Shown here piece after piece: positions 34,191 through 46,689 of a stretch of 64,000 bases of DNA. Numbering within the stretch: position 1 is the first letter of the stretch; every line of letters begins with the position of its first letter. Position numbers and translations under genes: made by a program. The stretch spans positions 10,289,161 to 10,353,160 of the forward strand of contig OX155972.1 of the NCBI GenBank assembly GCA_944548615.1, written 5' to 3'. Origin of the DNA: Micropterix aruncella (taxonomy: Eukaryota > Arthropoda > Insecta > Lepidoptera > Micropterigidae). Below the pieces are notes generated by a model. The model saw nothing but the letters and a program-made list of their open reading frames with translations. It did not search any database and was not told the DNA's origin.

Positions 34191-34466
34191 CACATTGTAC
34201 GCAATGAAAAACAGTTATGGATAGCGCAGCTGTCCAACAATACGATCGCCGCGATAGCCATCTAAAAAGTGGCCAATGTTCCCAAACTAACCAATTTCGA
34301 TTTTTTTGATTTTCAGTTGTTTGTTTGAGTTTTTCCTTAATACTTTTTTTTGTAAACCACTCCTGAATCAAGCCAAACAAAATAAAAGAAAAATAATTCA
34401 AATCGGTCGAGTCATTTCCGAGATCCTGCGAGACTAACGCACGGCGATTCATTTTTATATATAAGA

Positions 34467-34575
34467 TTTGTTAAGTGCCGTGTATTATAATTAGGGATGA
34501 GAATTATAATGCGCGTATAGGTGGGTAATAGGGTGGAACGGTCTTGAAAGGAGAAAAAATTATAATAATCAAAAA
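34467..34575 (+). repeat. Interspersed repeat, right half of copy split by Helitron
   Basis: TTGTTAAGTGCCGTGTATTA and the following bases continue the repeat interrupted at 32441; compare 29905-30000. Confidence 0.65.
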
Positions 34576-36526
34576 CTCCCTATTTGGAAAAAAGTTCTTT
34601 AGTACGAAGATCACATTAAGAATAATAAAAATGACATTAAGTTATAACATCTACTGGAATACTCGTGTATAAAAATAAATGATTTAAAAGAGTTCTGCAA
34701 CGCCTCGAGTCTGAGTCGATTTTTCCCAACAAAAAAAAAACCGATGAAAGTGGAAGTGTATTGGAACAAGGTCTGGTGAGAACAATGGGCGAAAAAGAGT
34801 ATTCACTTGCAACGCCTGCAACTTTGTGACTGTTGAATGATGATGTGAAATGTTTGATTGAATGATGATGTGACTGTTGAATGATGATGTGAAATGTGAA
34901 ATGATGTGAAATGTTTGATTGTTATTTATTTTGCATAAGTACTCGTACAAATGAAACAAACCAACGTGGTTTGTTTTATTGGTGCGCTGTTTTGCCTAAA
35001 GTAGTTTAGCGATAAGCGATTGACTAAACTCAGTACTTTAATTACGTGGTACCCTATTCTGATTTGCCGTTTTTGAAAGTATATATTCAACTTTTTAGGG
35101 AATATGCTGACTGTTGTATTTTGATTGATAGTATTTAGTATTTAGTTTTTACCATGATAATTTTAAATCACTATTATAGGTATCATATGTAAACGTTATG
35201 TCAATATGCAATTAATATATTATATAATATTTTAGTTTTTAATTTTATTTATTTTGGTTTTATTGTTATTTTCGTGTATGTGTGCATATATGGATATATA
35301 TTTTATCTATAGATGTATATGAGTATCTATATTTGTATATGCGTAAATATTTATAGTTTCATATTTGTCGATTTAAAAATAAGTACTAACATATTATAGT
35401 TTAAGTTGACAGTGTACACTTAATATCTAGTCATTAAAAGTCTGCCTTAGAACAGGCCTAGGCCTAGTTAGGCGACTGTGTCAAATAGTAAAAATAATGT
35501 CGCATCAATTTCGTGCTAACATCTCACTTACAAATATGACATTATTGTTTATTATTTACTAGATGTATTACTAAATAAATACATAATAAATAAATAAATA
35601 AATAAACTGTTGTGCCAGACCGTAAGAAGCTGTACTTGATAACACCTGCGGTACATGTTAACCCAGGTATACGCCGGGCAAGTGAACTCGAATCTGTGAC
35701 TAGACAGTAAGATTCGTATTCCTGCGTATAACAGCGATATAATTTTCTCAGTATAAGATAATTATTTCATTTACTTAGTAGTTCGCGATGCAGTCCGGAG
35801 ATCTTTTTCATCTTCTTTTAGACGTTCAAATGAGTGTGAAAATTGCCACTGCTTTCACCAAACAATTAGTTGCCTTGCAAAATGTTAAAATTTATGTGCT
35901 TTGCAAATGAGACTTCAATTAATTAAAGTTATCGTTAGACCTTTATACACCTGTGTATATAACTTAAACTTAAACTCTTAACCCCACAAATGACTGGCGA
36001 TTAGCTCGGGTTTGCCTACGGCAAAATGTAGGTATATAAATTTATATTTACGTTTACATTTACATTTACATAGAGCGGGGTTTACTATAGAGCTATAGCA
36101 TTACTATAGATCGGATTACTATAAAGCGGCGCACATTTACATTTATATTTACATTTATATAAATTTATATACATTTTGTATACATTTTGCCAAGGCATCC
36201 ATTATCGGACGCCTCAAATTTGAGGGATTAATATTCATGCAAACGCGAGAATAGGAAATGATGTTTATTTGACTTATGTGGTGCCGACCTATAAGAACCT
36301 GTCATTAAATGTTATTAATAATTGTAATGTTCTCATCTCTGTATATGTTTAATAATAGAATATAATTGATTAGAATAATTTTATTGTACTGTACAAACAT
36401 TACTTATTTAATATTTCGTTGTTTTTATAAAATAGGACATTTATGCAGAATTGGCGGACTTATCGTTATAGCGATATTTTACAGTCAACCATTTTTTAAT
36501 AGCTATTTAATAATTCCATGAATATA
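34576..36526. other. AT-rich DNA with simple repeats, no gene
   Basis: A TGAATGATGATGTGAAATGT minisatellite lies at 34835-34925, an (AAAT)n run near 35577-35607 and a TTTACA run at 36045-36170. No coding signal. Confidence 0.45.
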
Positions 36527-36530
36527 TTAA

Positions 36531-36760
36531 CCCTTCCTATGTGAGCTAACCATTTTTGGTTAGACGCTTTCCGCGCTGTGCTAATTGTAATCTTTATTCA
36601 TTATTATCTTAATTGTTTTACGAGATAATGTTGTAACGTTATAATATTTCAAATTTCAATGTGATCATTTTGCAGTTATTCTTTTTACGATCCGTATAGT
36701 AGTTTAAAAGTTATGCGCAAAACTATCCCGGGCAGAAATTTTACCCCGCCATAGGAGGGG
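36531..36760 (-). mobile_element. piggyBac-type MITE, copy with decayed far end
   Basis: TTAA at 36527-36530, then CCCTTCCTATGTGAGCTAACC. The body is the reverse complement of 37398-37696. The other end reads CATAGGAGGGGGCG, without a TTAA. Confidence 0.65.
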
Positions 36761-37393
36761 GCGAGATTTATTCCATGTAACGAGCTATAGTAAGAAAATT
36801 ACGAGAATGAAAATTGAACTAAGCTGATACCCCTTTATATACTTTACTTTTTTTACGACAATAACCAGTGAAATATAGGCCGGAGTGGGATTTACATACA
36901 TAATTATGGTTATTATGTAAATTAAATTGCGTAAAAATAAGACCAACATTTTAAATGCGATTAATTCATAACGATAAACATAATTGTATACGTGTTAAAA
37001 GACATTTTAAAATTAAAATACGTCTAAAATAATGAAGGTAATAAAATATCCTTTCGCAATATTTCGTTACAGTTTGAAAAAAAATGGGCCATGTTAAGGC
37101 TGTGGTGTATTCCAGGTGTGGTGTTTTGGCCAATATCAGACGGTCTAAGCTAGATATTAATATACAAAGTAATTGTGCTAAATATATAATCATAAATACA
37201 CATATCGGTTTTTAAATTTATAATGCGCAAATGGCAGACATATCAATATATCAATGTATGTAGGGTTACTCTGATGTCGTGTGTTGTCGATATGATCAGA
37301 GCCCAACGTTGTGATTTGTTCCCTCGTCATAGTTCATGCGGTAGGATAAACACAATGTTTAATGCTTAGACTATTGGATTATTTAAATAGAAA
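36761..37393. other. AT-rich spacer, nothing recognised
   Basis: No repeat with clear ends and no coding frame of note between the two opposing MITE copies. Confidence 0.4.
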
Positions 37394-37397
37394 TTAA

Positions 37398-37696
37398 CCC
37401 TTCCTATCGCGGGGTAAAAATGTCTGCCCGGGGCAGTTTTGCGCATGAAGTCCATGGCCTTGAGTAAAAACGACCATAACTTTTAAACTACTATACGGAT
37501 CGTAAAAAGAATAACTGTAAAATGATCGCATTGAAATTTGAAATATTATAACATTATCTCGTAAAACAATTAAGATAATAATGAATAAATATTACAAAGT
37601 TAGCACAGCGCGGAGCGCCCTAACCAATATTGATTAGATACCATTTTAGGCATTTGTAAGCGTCTAACCAAGAATGGTTAGCTCACATAGGAAGGG
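37398..37696 (+). mobile_element. piggyBac-type MITE, 299 bp, TTAA-flanked
   Basis: TTAA at 37394-37397 and 37697-37700. Terminal inverted repeat CCCTTCCTAT / ATAGGAAGGG. Non-coding. The target TTAA and CCC ends fit the piggyBac superfamily. Copies at 36531 (opposite strand) and 58800. Confidence 0.8.
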
Positions 37697-37700
37697 TTAA

Positions 37701-38511
37701 AAGTAGAGATGGCTTACCATTGACAACGTCAAACAAGAGTGAGTAAATAAGCTAAATGTACATGCCTATATATCGGTAGATCTGATATTGAGTTGAGTAT
37801 TTTTCATGTGAAATTATATTTGCAGTTGTGAAAGACGCAGTTTTCCATACATTGATAAATTGCAACGTATGAAAGACTCATTTAAAAATGAAATTATTAT
37901 TTCTTTGATAGCTATTAGTCATTAGGCGAATAGACAGTTTTGCCTGTTAAATTACATTAACTGAATCGTGGAATTAGAAATTTTTGTTGATTTTAATGTT
38001 ACATTGTTCATCATCATAAGTCACTACACCAATATTGTTCAGTCCACTATTTACTCAAATACACAAAATAAAAATAAATTTAAAATATACTTCTAAAAAT
38101 ACTTAAGTTACAATATGGCATTTTGAAAATGTTTCGCTTGTTCGAGTGGTATGCGTTCTATCTTTATTTTAAGGCAAAAAACAATCGGCTTTTAATCGCT
38201 TTTACCTGCGATACTAATAATTCCTTTGCCACTACGATGTTGCGACGATGTTGCGACGATGTTGCGACTACGATGAATAAATCATCTTTCTATGTATTTG
38301 AAGTGTGGGATGTGGTTGGTCATCGTGCTGGTGTATAGTAACGCATGCGCGTGATAGTCGCGAAGTAGCTTTGTGTATATTTTTGAATGTTTTTATGCGA
38401 AAACGAAAATGACAAGGCGATGATTCTAGATTCATCGTAAAGTGCTCAGGGAGCACTTTTTGGGATCTAAAGAGAGACAGCAATAATACAAAATAAGTGA
38501 AAATTGATAAT
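37701..38511. other. AT-rich DNA, no gene recognised
   Basis: Includes GATGTTGCGAC repeated three times near 38236-38270. No supported coding feature. Confidence 0.4.
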
Positions 38512-38788
38512 GGGCTCGATTGCGCTTCATTGTGAATTAAAAACCGAAATTAGTATATTGATGGAGAGATACGTTAGAGCGGTTGAAACAAACGATCGTC
38601 GATAAAAACTACCTGTCGAACTTATACTCGTCCGAATAAATTTGAGCACATTTCGTGCGGTGTTAGATTCAGATGCTTTACATTTAGTAGGTAGTTTTAA
38701 TACGAAATATTGACAACCATTCATTTCCCATTCTACATCACATGAACTAATTTCCGATTTTAGTTCACAAAGAAATGCAATCGAGCCC
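38512..38788. mobile_element. MITE with ~41-bp terminal inverted repeats, 277 bp
   Basis: GGGCTCGATTGCGCTTC... at 38512 pairs with ...AAATGCAATCGAGCCC ending at 38788. The repeats are imperfect over about 41 bases each side. AAT flanks both ends, possibly a 3-bp target duplication. A solitary right end lies near 12240-12345. Confidence 0.65.
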
Positions 38789-39584
38789 AATGTGTAGAAA
38801 ATTACTAAATAATTAAATATAATAATAATAATTATTATAATTTATTATTTAAATACCAATAAAATATTTCAATACCAATACCAATAAAAACAATGTCTTT
38901 ATTTGTCGAAACAAATAGTCGAGCTTATTGCGTTAAAGCAATATTTTACAGCTAACCTTAACCCTTTCGAAAACAGGTTTTGCAGCAAAAAAAAGACAAA
39001 ACTATTATTTAAATCCGATATAGAGGCAGATAACCAAAGACAATAGTTGTTCCTACGTGATATCGAGAGAGAAAGATGTCGTCTCATGTGACTGAATATG
39101 CTCAAAATTATAGAAAATGCTAGTCAGAGAAAGACCGTATCGTAAGGAATGCGATAAGCCTAAAAATCTTGCAAAGGATTCGAAGATCGTGACGTTTACG
39201 TGAAAAACACTGCGCCTCGGATACGACTGAGCCCGCATAAGGAGCGCATAAAAAAAGGATTATGTCGGATGTTTTGTTAGCAGCATCGTGAAACAGCGAC
39301 TTCAAAAAATGAGGAGGTTTTCAATTCGGTTGTACCTTTTTATTAAATGTTTGTTACATCAGAACTCTTTCTTATGTTTTTTACACCATTTATGAACCGA
39401 TTTAGAAAATTATTTTTTTATTTGAAAGGATACTTACAGATTGGTCCCATTTCGTCAAAATCCGGTCCTGATGATGGGATCTATGCGGAATTGAGGGAAA
39501 TTCTCAAATATTATCATAAGAAGTTGAAAATTTACATGTTGGCTCAATTCCACTGAAAATGCATTTTTTTAATGGTAAGCATGA
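38789..39584. other. No gene recognised
   Basis: AT-rich sequence. Overlapping short minus-strand frames near 38900-39300 have no recognisable motifs. Confidence 0.35.
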
Positions 39585-40000
39585 CCTGATTCTACACCCT
39601 GGGTTGGCTCCCGACGAAAGGACTCATCAACGGTCAACAGCACAGACACGAAATTTTGTATTCAGTATTCAGTATTCAGTATTGAGTTTATTCATTCAGA
39701 ATATACAATAAAAGCATGAATTATGAATTAAAGCTAATTATCGCATATTAGAATTCGTCAGTTTATATGTAGATATAAAGCTATTAAAGCATATATATTA
39801 ATTCGACAATAGCGTTGACTAAAGTCGGCTTTACACGGCAGATAAATAAAATTTAAAAAAAAATAGAGCTGAATCATATTCATTCAGTTAAGATAGCCCG
39901 TTCTATGTTTCATCGTGACATGGCTGCTGCACCCAGGGTTGGCTCCCGACGAGCGGACTACTCAACGGTCAACAGCACAGACACAAAATTTTGTGTACGC
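39585..40000 (-). repeat. ~120-bp tandem repeat units (GGAGCCAACCCTGGG family)
   Basis: Two units (39593-39660 and 39905-39990) contain CCCAGGGTTGGCTCCCGACG (here CCTGGGTTGG... in the first) and CGGTCAACAGCACAGACAC. They are separated by (TATTCAG)n and AT-rich sequence. Opposite orientation to 31745-32035. Confidence 0.6.
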
Positions 40001-40250
40001 ATACATCTATAATAGACCGTTCTCAGTAAGTACATGTCTGCTGCACTTATTAAAAAATGTAGTCGGTTTTTTTTTGTTAAAATTTTGTCTTTTATTCTTG
40101 TATTGTCTTTCGTTTTCTCTTTTATTTTTATTTTCTTTTCTATTCTAATATTTTCTAACGTTTCCATTATGATGAAAAAATTGTTTGCTTAACTGTACGT
40201 ATGACTTGTATACCATTATACCAATAAAACGAATCTGAATCTGAATCTGA
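40001..40250 (+). mobile_element. LINE-like 3' end with (GAATCT)n tail
   Basis: CCAATAAAACGAATCTGAAT and repeated GAATCT at about 40222-40250 are typical of a LINE 3' end. No coding part is recognised. Confidence 0.4.
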
Positions 40251-41152
40251 AGGAAATCTTTTTCAACAACATTTTAAAGAGAGCATCGAAGATGCACGCT
40301 CTAGGAGAAAAATATAATTTATATCTACACAAGTATTCTCGCCATTTTGTATGTTGACATTGAATCATATATAAAAGCATAGGATTATAACCATAATTAA
40401 TTGTAAGGCATTTAATTCCCTAAAACATGGCATTAATCATTGTTTGCTGGGGTGTGGCACGGTTTCTGTGTTGATATAAGGGTCTTAGATGGCATCTTAA
40501 AAGGGAATGAATATTAGGCGGTATGGAAATACGGTTTACTGGAAAACCAAAAGGATTTGAACAGTGAAATTATAAATGCATCAAATAAGGATATATACGT
40601 TACTTAATTAGCGTTTCTAACTTTAAATTAATAATTAATATTATAATACAATTTCCATTAGTTATAAATATCGTAAAATATACTATATCACTCAATAATC
40701 ATATACATTCAAGTGCGATGAATCCGGGTCACCAATATAAACGTATGAATACTTGTTTAATAATTACCTTATTAATAATGTATATTGATTACCAGGAGCA
40801 TTTGTAAAAAATCTTTTTGTGAGATAACAGAAACAAAGTCAAAAACATTTGCAGTGAATTCGTTGTTCGATTTTTAAAAAATCATTTATTCTCCTTTAGG
40901 ATATTTTTATGGCCGCACTTTAAATCAAACATGGAGTATTATATTTTTTTTTGTTGGAGTACTATTAAATTGTTCACGAAAAACTTGTTACTTATTTGAA
41001 TATTCTGGCGTTGTTAGTCTCAGTAATATTAAAGTTAAATTAGTGATTCGGATTCATTGCTTCTAAGTGTATTTTATATTTAGTATAAAAGCGGTAGTTA
41101 ACATTTGTATAGTTTTGAAATATATTATGCTTGATCGATTTTCAGCTCTTAA
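40251..41152. other. AT-rich DNA, nothing recognised
   Basis: No bounded repeat or coding frame that I can support. Confidence 0.4.
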
Positions 41153-41405
41153 CCCCTAGAACCCTAATTGGTCGATATTGGCCACAACACGATTCAGCGT
41201 GACGGCCCCGTTTTAATTTTATTTTAATTTCATTTGTTTTATTTTATTACGGTAATATGTTTTATTTTAATTATGGGTACAGTGGTTTGGCAGTAATTAA
41301 TGTGTTGGTGAGACAGTGTCATAGTTCAATTTTCTTACTAATTTTTACTAAAATATTTTGGGACATCATTTTGTCAATCGGCTGAGGGGCCGAGGCCTGA
41401 AGGGT
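41153..41405 (+). mobile_element. TTAA-edged MITE, second family, copy 1
   Basis: TTAA at 41149-41152, then CCCCTAGAACCC. The right end is GAGGCCTGAAGGG followed by TTTAA (one extra T). The body matches 60240-60506 (AATTATGGGTACAGTGGTTT, TTGTCAATCGGCTGAGGGGC). Confidence 0.75.
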
Positions 41406-41783
41406 TTAACAGTTTCCTTCACTATGGCCTACGTGACTCCACGACTTGCCGCCGCAATACACATACTTAATTATGAATCAAAAAAATATATTAAGCGCAG
41501 CGTAAATATAAATCGGGTAGATATGCCGTCTGTTTATTCTACAAAAACATCAAACTCTGTTTGACAAAAAAAATCTTTTGACAAAAACCTATTAACTGCG
41601 GGTCGATTTTCTTTTAAAAGTTTTGGAATGTATTTTGGAATGAGCTTCCTTATTATCTTTTAATTAATCGAACAACTCGATAAGATCCGTCTTGCACACA
41701 ACACTTACTGTATCCTGTCTTACGTCCTTGCGTTCGGCGTTCGCCGGCGGGAACATTTTCAGAAGAGGATTCCACGTAGACGA

Positions 41784-41826
41784 GAGTTTGTAACCGTCGT
41801 CTCTATTAGACGACGGTTACAAACTC
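41784..41826. repeat. 18-bp perfect inverted repeat
   Basis: GAGTTTGTAACCGTCGTC at 41784-41801 and its exact reverse complement at 41809-41826, with a 7-base loop TCTATTA. It sits just before the repeat at 41836. Confidence 0.85.
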
Positions 41827-41835
41827 GAGTGTTGT

Positions 41836-42040
41836 GGGCAAGGCGGATTTTCGAAATTCGCGCGCTCCGAGCCCGGTCCCCCACCACCGTTATAACCTAC
41901 GCAGTGGCGGCAGCGGTATGCAGCCTACCTGCAAAACAACGGATTTATAGCTCTTTCAGTCTACCCTGGACAATGGCGGCTGCAACGTCACCGAACCGTC
42001 GGGTGCTACAAATTTCACGCGGTAAATTCGTTTATATCCT
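41836..42040 (+). repeat. Interspersed repeat, copy 1 (with 49670)
   Basis: GCGGATTTTCGAAATTCGCG through GTGGCGGCAGCGG to CACGCGGTAAATTCGTTTAT. About 200 bases, very similar to 49675-49880. It may be a LINE/SINE 3' end; family not identified. Confidence 0.6.
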
Positions 42041-42524
42041 ATTTATAATCTCAAACAATCGCGATAGTCTTCGATTTTTTTAATGTTATTTCAATTAATT
42101 TTCATGTGAGTTAAGGTGAATTTTTTTTAATTAGTCGCCCATCTCAAAAAAGCTTATACTTTTAGTAATAGGGAAATGTTCATTTTAGGTCTTTTCTTAT
42201 AAACAAAATATGATAATTTATAATTCTACCAAAAAAGATAGAAGCTTTGATGGGTACTTTCGTTACTTTTAACCCTGAAACAGCACGCATCAGATTCTGC
42301 CGTAGAAGTAAATGCCGATTTGTTTCACAACCGAGCAATTCTTGGTTGTATCCACTTCTGCACATTCTCCCAATAAAACAACTGTGATACTCGTATCAAT
42401 TGCTATATGAACTCCAGAGATGACTAAACTAGATCGGGCTACAGCAACTCGCGAATAATGCAGTCCACATCCAATCTGTTATAACAGGTGATCTAATATG
42501 TCTATTCCCTAAAGGCCCAGACAC

Positions 42525-42900
42525 TGCCTAGGAAAAATACACGAGTTGGAAAACCTGGCACAACCAAAATTTTATCCGATACCTCCGAAAAAATGGAAAT
42601 TCTCAATGAACAATATAAAAAACAAGCCGTCCAGCGTCCAAAAGTAAGACAATATATTTCTAAATATCAACAATATTCTGAAGGACCCCGCACGAGCAAA
42701 ATGCAAATCATATTGAATGATGCAGTGGTAATAAATATGTCATCCCAGAAAATATGCATGCACCGAGCTGCATAGTCTTTTCTGCGGTATTTGTAAAAAA
42801 CATTTCCACCACTCGTGTGTTCAAAAATCTCACCATAAAAACATCCCTAAAAGCGACGAGGAAGACTTATTCTTATATCATTCTGCTATAATATATAATA
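42525..42900 (+). pseudogene. pogo/Tigger-like transposase C-terminal remnant
   Basis: The frame reads NTRVGKPGTTKILSDTSEK then MEILNEQYKKQAVQRP to a stop at 42773. A second frame from about 42778 reads LFCGICKKHFHHSCV and then KSDEEDLFLYHSA. A Lys/Arg-rich Gly-Lys-x-x-x-I-L-(S/T)-D-T-x-E-K segment followed by a Cys/His finger is typical of the C-terminus of insect pogo-group transposases. The catalytic DDE core is not found here. Family call is inferred from this pattern. Confidence 0.45.
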
Positions 42901-44847
42901 AAAAAATCTATTATTTTACAAGTAACATTAAAAACCAAATCTATATTATATTTATCATGAAGCAAGCTAGTTGAAACCATATATGTTTATCTTTCGCCAA
43001 TATTGACGATAGTTTCGCAGTGAAAAAAAAATGAAAATGGAATTTGTTGGAAGGTACATGACTTTCCCATATATTTTACATTTTTTTCCTCGTCTTCACA
43101 TTAGTCCGAACACTCTTGTATTTAGGTACCCACCGAACTAAGACAACGGAAGAAACACTGTAGGCCACTGTGTACCGTAGTCAATGTATCCTATTCTAAT
43201 CTATTTACTATAGTAGTGGGTTTGTTTAAGATCATTCGGTTGAACAATGCCCGTGATGTAGATCGCGATCCGCGAGCGTTGGGGTTATTTGCAGTGTTGA
43301 TTACCTGACGCCGCAGCCTCGGGGTCCACAAGACGAGACGACAGCGCAGTAATCACTGATAGGAAAAACCAAAAGATAGGCATTGAAAGGACAACCAAAA
43401 GATGAACGCATTTTGCGCTAGCGATTGTGCACAGGTGGCAGTAGCATAGTGGTTTAGTATTTGCATCGCTAGTTGGCAACTCTCTCTCTCTATCTCTCTC
43501 TTTCTCTCCCTCGCTCTCTCTCTGTCTCTTTCAATCTGATCTCTCTCAATTGAAAATTCAAATCTGATCGGTGCACTTTCAGTATGCACTTCCAGAGAAT
43601 ATTTCACAGATTTAACTATCTCACGTTATTTTAATAAATACAACTGCAATATAGAGGCAGATAACGAAATAACAAATTAAATTATAAAATGGCAATGCTA
43701 AAATGTGTAACTACTATTAAGTTACATTGCTTCACTGGCTACCCTAAAAGTACTAGTAACCATTTTTGGCCACAAGAGAAAAACCCAAGGGTCATTTTGG
43801 TCCGAAGTTTCATTTCAGTTGTTTCAGTGATTTTTAAAGATAACCAAATTACCTTTTTGAAAAGTATAGGAGTAGCTATTGGAGTAGTAATTAAAAAATA
43901 TATGAGTAGTAATTGACTTTACATATTTTAAAGTTTTATTTATTGACTGCAGAGTTTGTAGATGCAAAGCATGATATTCCCCGTTCTTTATTTTTAAAAT
44001 AAAAAATAAAACATTTTTTAATCTTTGTTTTGATGTTATTGTTGAGTGTATTATTTATTTGTTTATTTATTCGATCTATTTTCTAACACTAAGCACACAT
44101 TATACCGAGCTGGAACAGTAAGCGCAATCTCGAGCAGCGAGGCGTTGCGGGGTTAGGGTGCAAGGAAAGTGAGCAGACGGATGCGTTACGGCAAACGTGT
44201 TTGGCATTACGCGATAGGTTGTTAAATTTCTTTGCGCTCGCTCAAGTGATAGAGTGGCGACCATATGTGCAAGCGCGTCGTCATCGACGCGCACGTAGCT
44301 CGCTTCGATTTAAATTGTATCCTAAGAGAAACTTCTGTGTGTATATTGTGCTAAACAAGAGGGGTTTAATTATGTTTGGAAACAGTTTATAACTAGAATG
44401 ATGGGGGAGCTCCGAATTGCTTATCTATAAGTTTTCTTTAACATTGCCAGCGTGCCGTTCAGCTCAAATAATCTACCCGCTCGCTCTGTCGAAGTGTGTA
44501 CCTCAACCGCTCATATAACATCAATTCATACCCGGCTGAGGGCTGTTGAAGCGGTTTCGGCTTGATTTGATAGCAGCGTGATAATGAAGGCTGTAATAAT
44601 TATTATACCAGGATTTAACTACCTTTACTACCAGTTACACAATTGTCACCTACCAAGGTAGAATATCTGGAAAAACTGTATATCCTATAGATAACTAATA
44701 CGCTGAAAAGCTGAAGATACACATCAAATCATTTTTGTAAAAAATAAAACAACTTAATAAATTAAACTATCAAAACATAAAATAATATTTAATAATAATT
44801 GCATACCTAATAAATAATTAAATAATAAAATTCTTACCAGTATCTAG
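42901..44847. other. No gene recognised; CT-rich run
   Basis: (CT)n-rich microsatellite at about 43479-43545. 44100-44320 is GC-richer unique sequence without a supported frame. The rest is AT-rich. Confidence 0.4.
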
Positions 44848-45236
44848 ATACTAGGCGGTATCGACAACAACGGGCGAACCCGTCACCCCAGGCTGATAAT
44901 TATTAATCATTCTTTCAGCCGTAGGATGAGCGTAGAAGACTTGAGACAATACAAATCTACTGTCTAGCTCGCCAGCAGCCCGTTAGAGACCGACGCCTTA
45001 GGCACCGGGAAAGGTAATCAGCGAGCAGCCTCGCCCCCTAACTACCAGTTTTGGCAGGATATCTCCGTCTGGAATTAACCTTCAGGATACCTCCGTGCTC
45101 CTGACGGGTCCGAAGTCGCTTACGCAACCTCTACCTGTTGTATTACAGCGGTAATTTAGTTTGAATTTATCGCGTACCTGGGCGTTCTTTGCCCGTAGTG
45201 CCACACAGATCGAGTGGCCCAAGGTCATTTCAAGAG
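44848..45236 (+). repeat. GCR head-only copy, older subfamily
   Basis: Starts GGCGGTATCGACAACAACGG, ends at AAGGTCATTTCAAGAGTG. It stops at the same point as 25536. Confidence 0.65.
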
Positions 45237-46066
45237 TGTATATTTTATTTACGTTATTATTGTATATTACATTTTTTTAATGAAAAATCAATCATTGGTC
45301 AATGTTCTTCACATATTGCCAAAAAAAATGCTATTGGTATAGCCGTAAATGCTATCAGTGCCACCTGCATTTCGTCGGCGAAGAAGGGTTGCCAAAATGT
45401 AATATAGAGTTGAGCAATATAATACTATATATAACCATTGCTATTATATACGAACTTGATACAAAAATAGTAATGAAAAGAAAAAAGAAAGATATTGAAG
45501 AGCAGGATGGCATTTTTCAAAATAAATCAAAATCTTTTGTACCCTCTATAGCACGGAAAACCTTTAGTAACGCCCGGCCGTGTACCCTATGGGAAACAGC
45601 CGGAGATATTTATACATAATTTTACATTCAGTATAAAATAAACCGATGTGTTTATTCTATATTTAATGAATAACATGAAAAGAGATGTAGGTAATCATAT
45701 TTCGAAACGTTAGTCGCCCCTCGCTTAAACGCAAGTCGCCTGCTCATAAACATAGTCGTGTTGTTTAAAGTTCAAAGTCAATACTATTTTATCCATTCAA
45801 AATTGCACATTCCGTAGGATATGTCATATGGACATATGTCATATATACATAATTGTCTAAAATACAATATTCAAAAACGAAATGTAACAAATAATCAAAA
45901 TAAAAAGGGGCGACTATATACAAAATAAAAAGGGGCGACAATAGCCTTAAACTAATGCAACGAATAATCATTAAAAACTATACTATAAATAACCGAAATC
46001 AGACAAAATAAAAGATAAATGCTAAATAGTCATGGCACATTCGTAAAACGAAAATTTTACAGTGAA
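45237..46066. other. AT-rich DNA, no gene recognised
   Basis: A 105-codon frame at 45302-45619 has no recognisable domain. I do not call it. Confidence 0.35.
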
Positions 46067-46689
46067 CTAGATGACCCGGTGAACTTCGTACCACCTGCAA
46101 TTGATTTGATTGTAACTCTTCATAAGCGTTTATTGATCCTAATCAACCTTCCAAATCGAATTCATTAAAATCCATAATATGGCCGAATCATGTACGGTTT
46201 AAGTTTCGTTTGGTTATTAAATGAAAGTCGTTTGTAATAAAAATAAATTCAATGTATTTAATTTACATGATGAAATATAAATGCTTTTTCGACTTTTCCG
46301 ACTTTTTCGACTTATTCGTTACTTTGCATTTTTCGACTTTTTCGACTTTTCCGACTTTTGGAATTTTTCGACGCTTTCGACTTTTTCGACTTTTTTGACT
46401 TTTCCGACTTTTTGAAATTTTACGCAATCGCACGGAATGAATAACAGTTATGGCTGGCACAGCTGTCAAACAATAGGATCGCCGCGAACGCCATCTATTG
46501 AAAGTGGCCCATTTCCCAAAATGACCAATGTCGATTTTTTCGATTTTTCAGTTGTTTCTTTTAATTTTTCCTTTTTTTTTTTTTTTAAACCACCCCTGAA
46601 TCAAGGCAAACAAAAAAAATATAATTCAAATCGGTCGGGTCATTTTCGAGATCTTGCGAGACTAACGCGATTCATTTTTATATATAAGA
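46067..46689 (-). mobile_element. Non-autonomous Helitron, 623 bp
   Basis: On the minus strand it starts TCTTATATATAAAAATGAAT at 46689 and ends TTCACCGGGTCAT-CTAG at 46067, the same ends as 32442-34466. It lacks all RepHel sequence but keeps the CTTTTTCGA minisatellite. Confidence 0.85.
46283..46425. repeat. CTTTTTCGA minisatellite, second Helitron copy
   Basis: Same 9-base units as 33905-34190, about 140 bases. Confidence 0.85.

Larger units (their letters stand above)
32442..34466 (-). mobile_element. Decayed Helitron, 2025 bp, with Rep/helicase remnants
   Basis: On the minus strand it starts TCTTATATATAAAAATGAAT at 34466 and ends GGTACGAAGTTCACC (weak hairpin), GGGTCAT and CTAG at 32445-32442. 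The host repeat at 29660-30000 gives the uninterrupted site. It has (5' to 3' on minus) a CTTTTTCGA minisatellite, Rep/helicase pieces and a truncated LINE tail. The same ends occur on the 623-bp copy at 46067-46689. Confidence 0.85.

Noticed and set aside
33961..34452. A 163-residue Lys/Ser-rich protein on the minus strand
   Set aside because: It starts in the conserved Helitron 5' end and runs through the CTTTTTCGA array; it is a product of the repeat.
45302..45619. A 105-codon frame on the plus strand
   Set aside because: No domain recognised; it lies in AT-rich repeat-flanking DNA.
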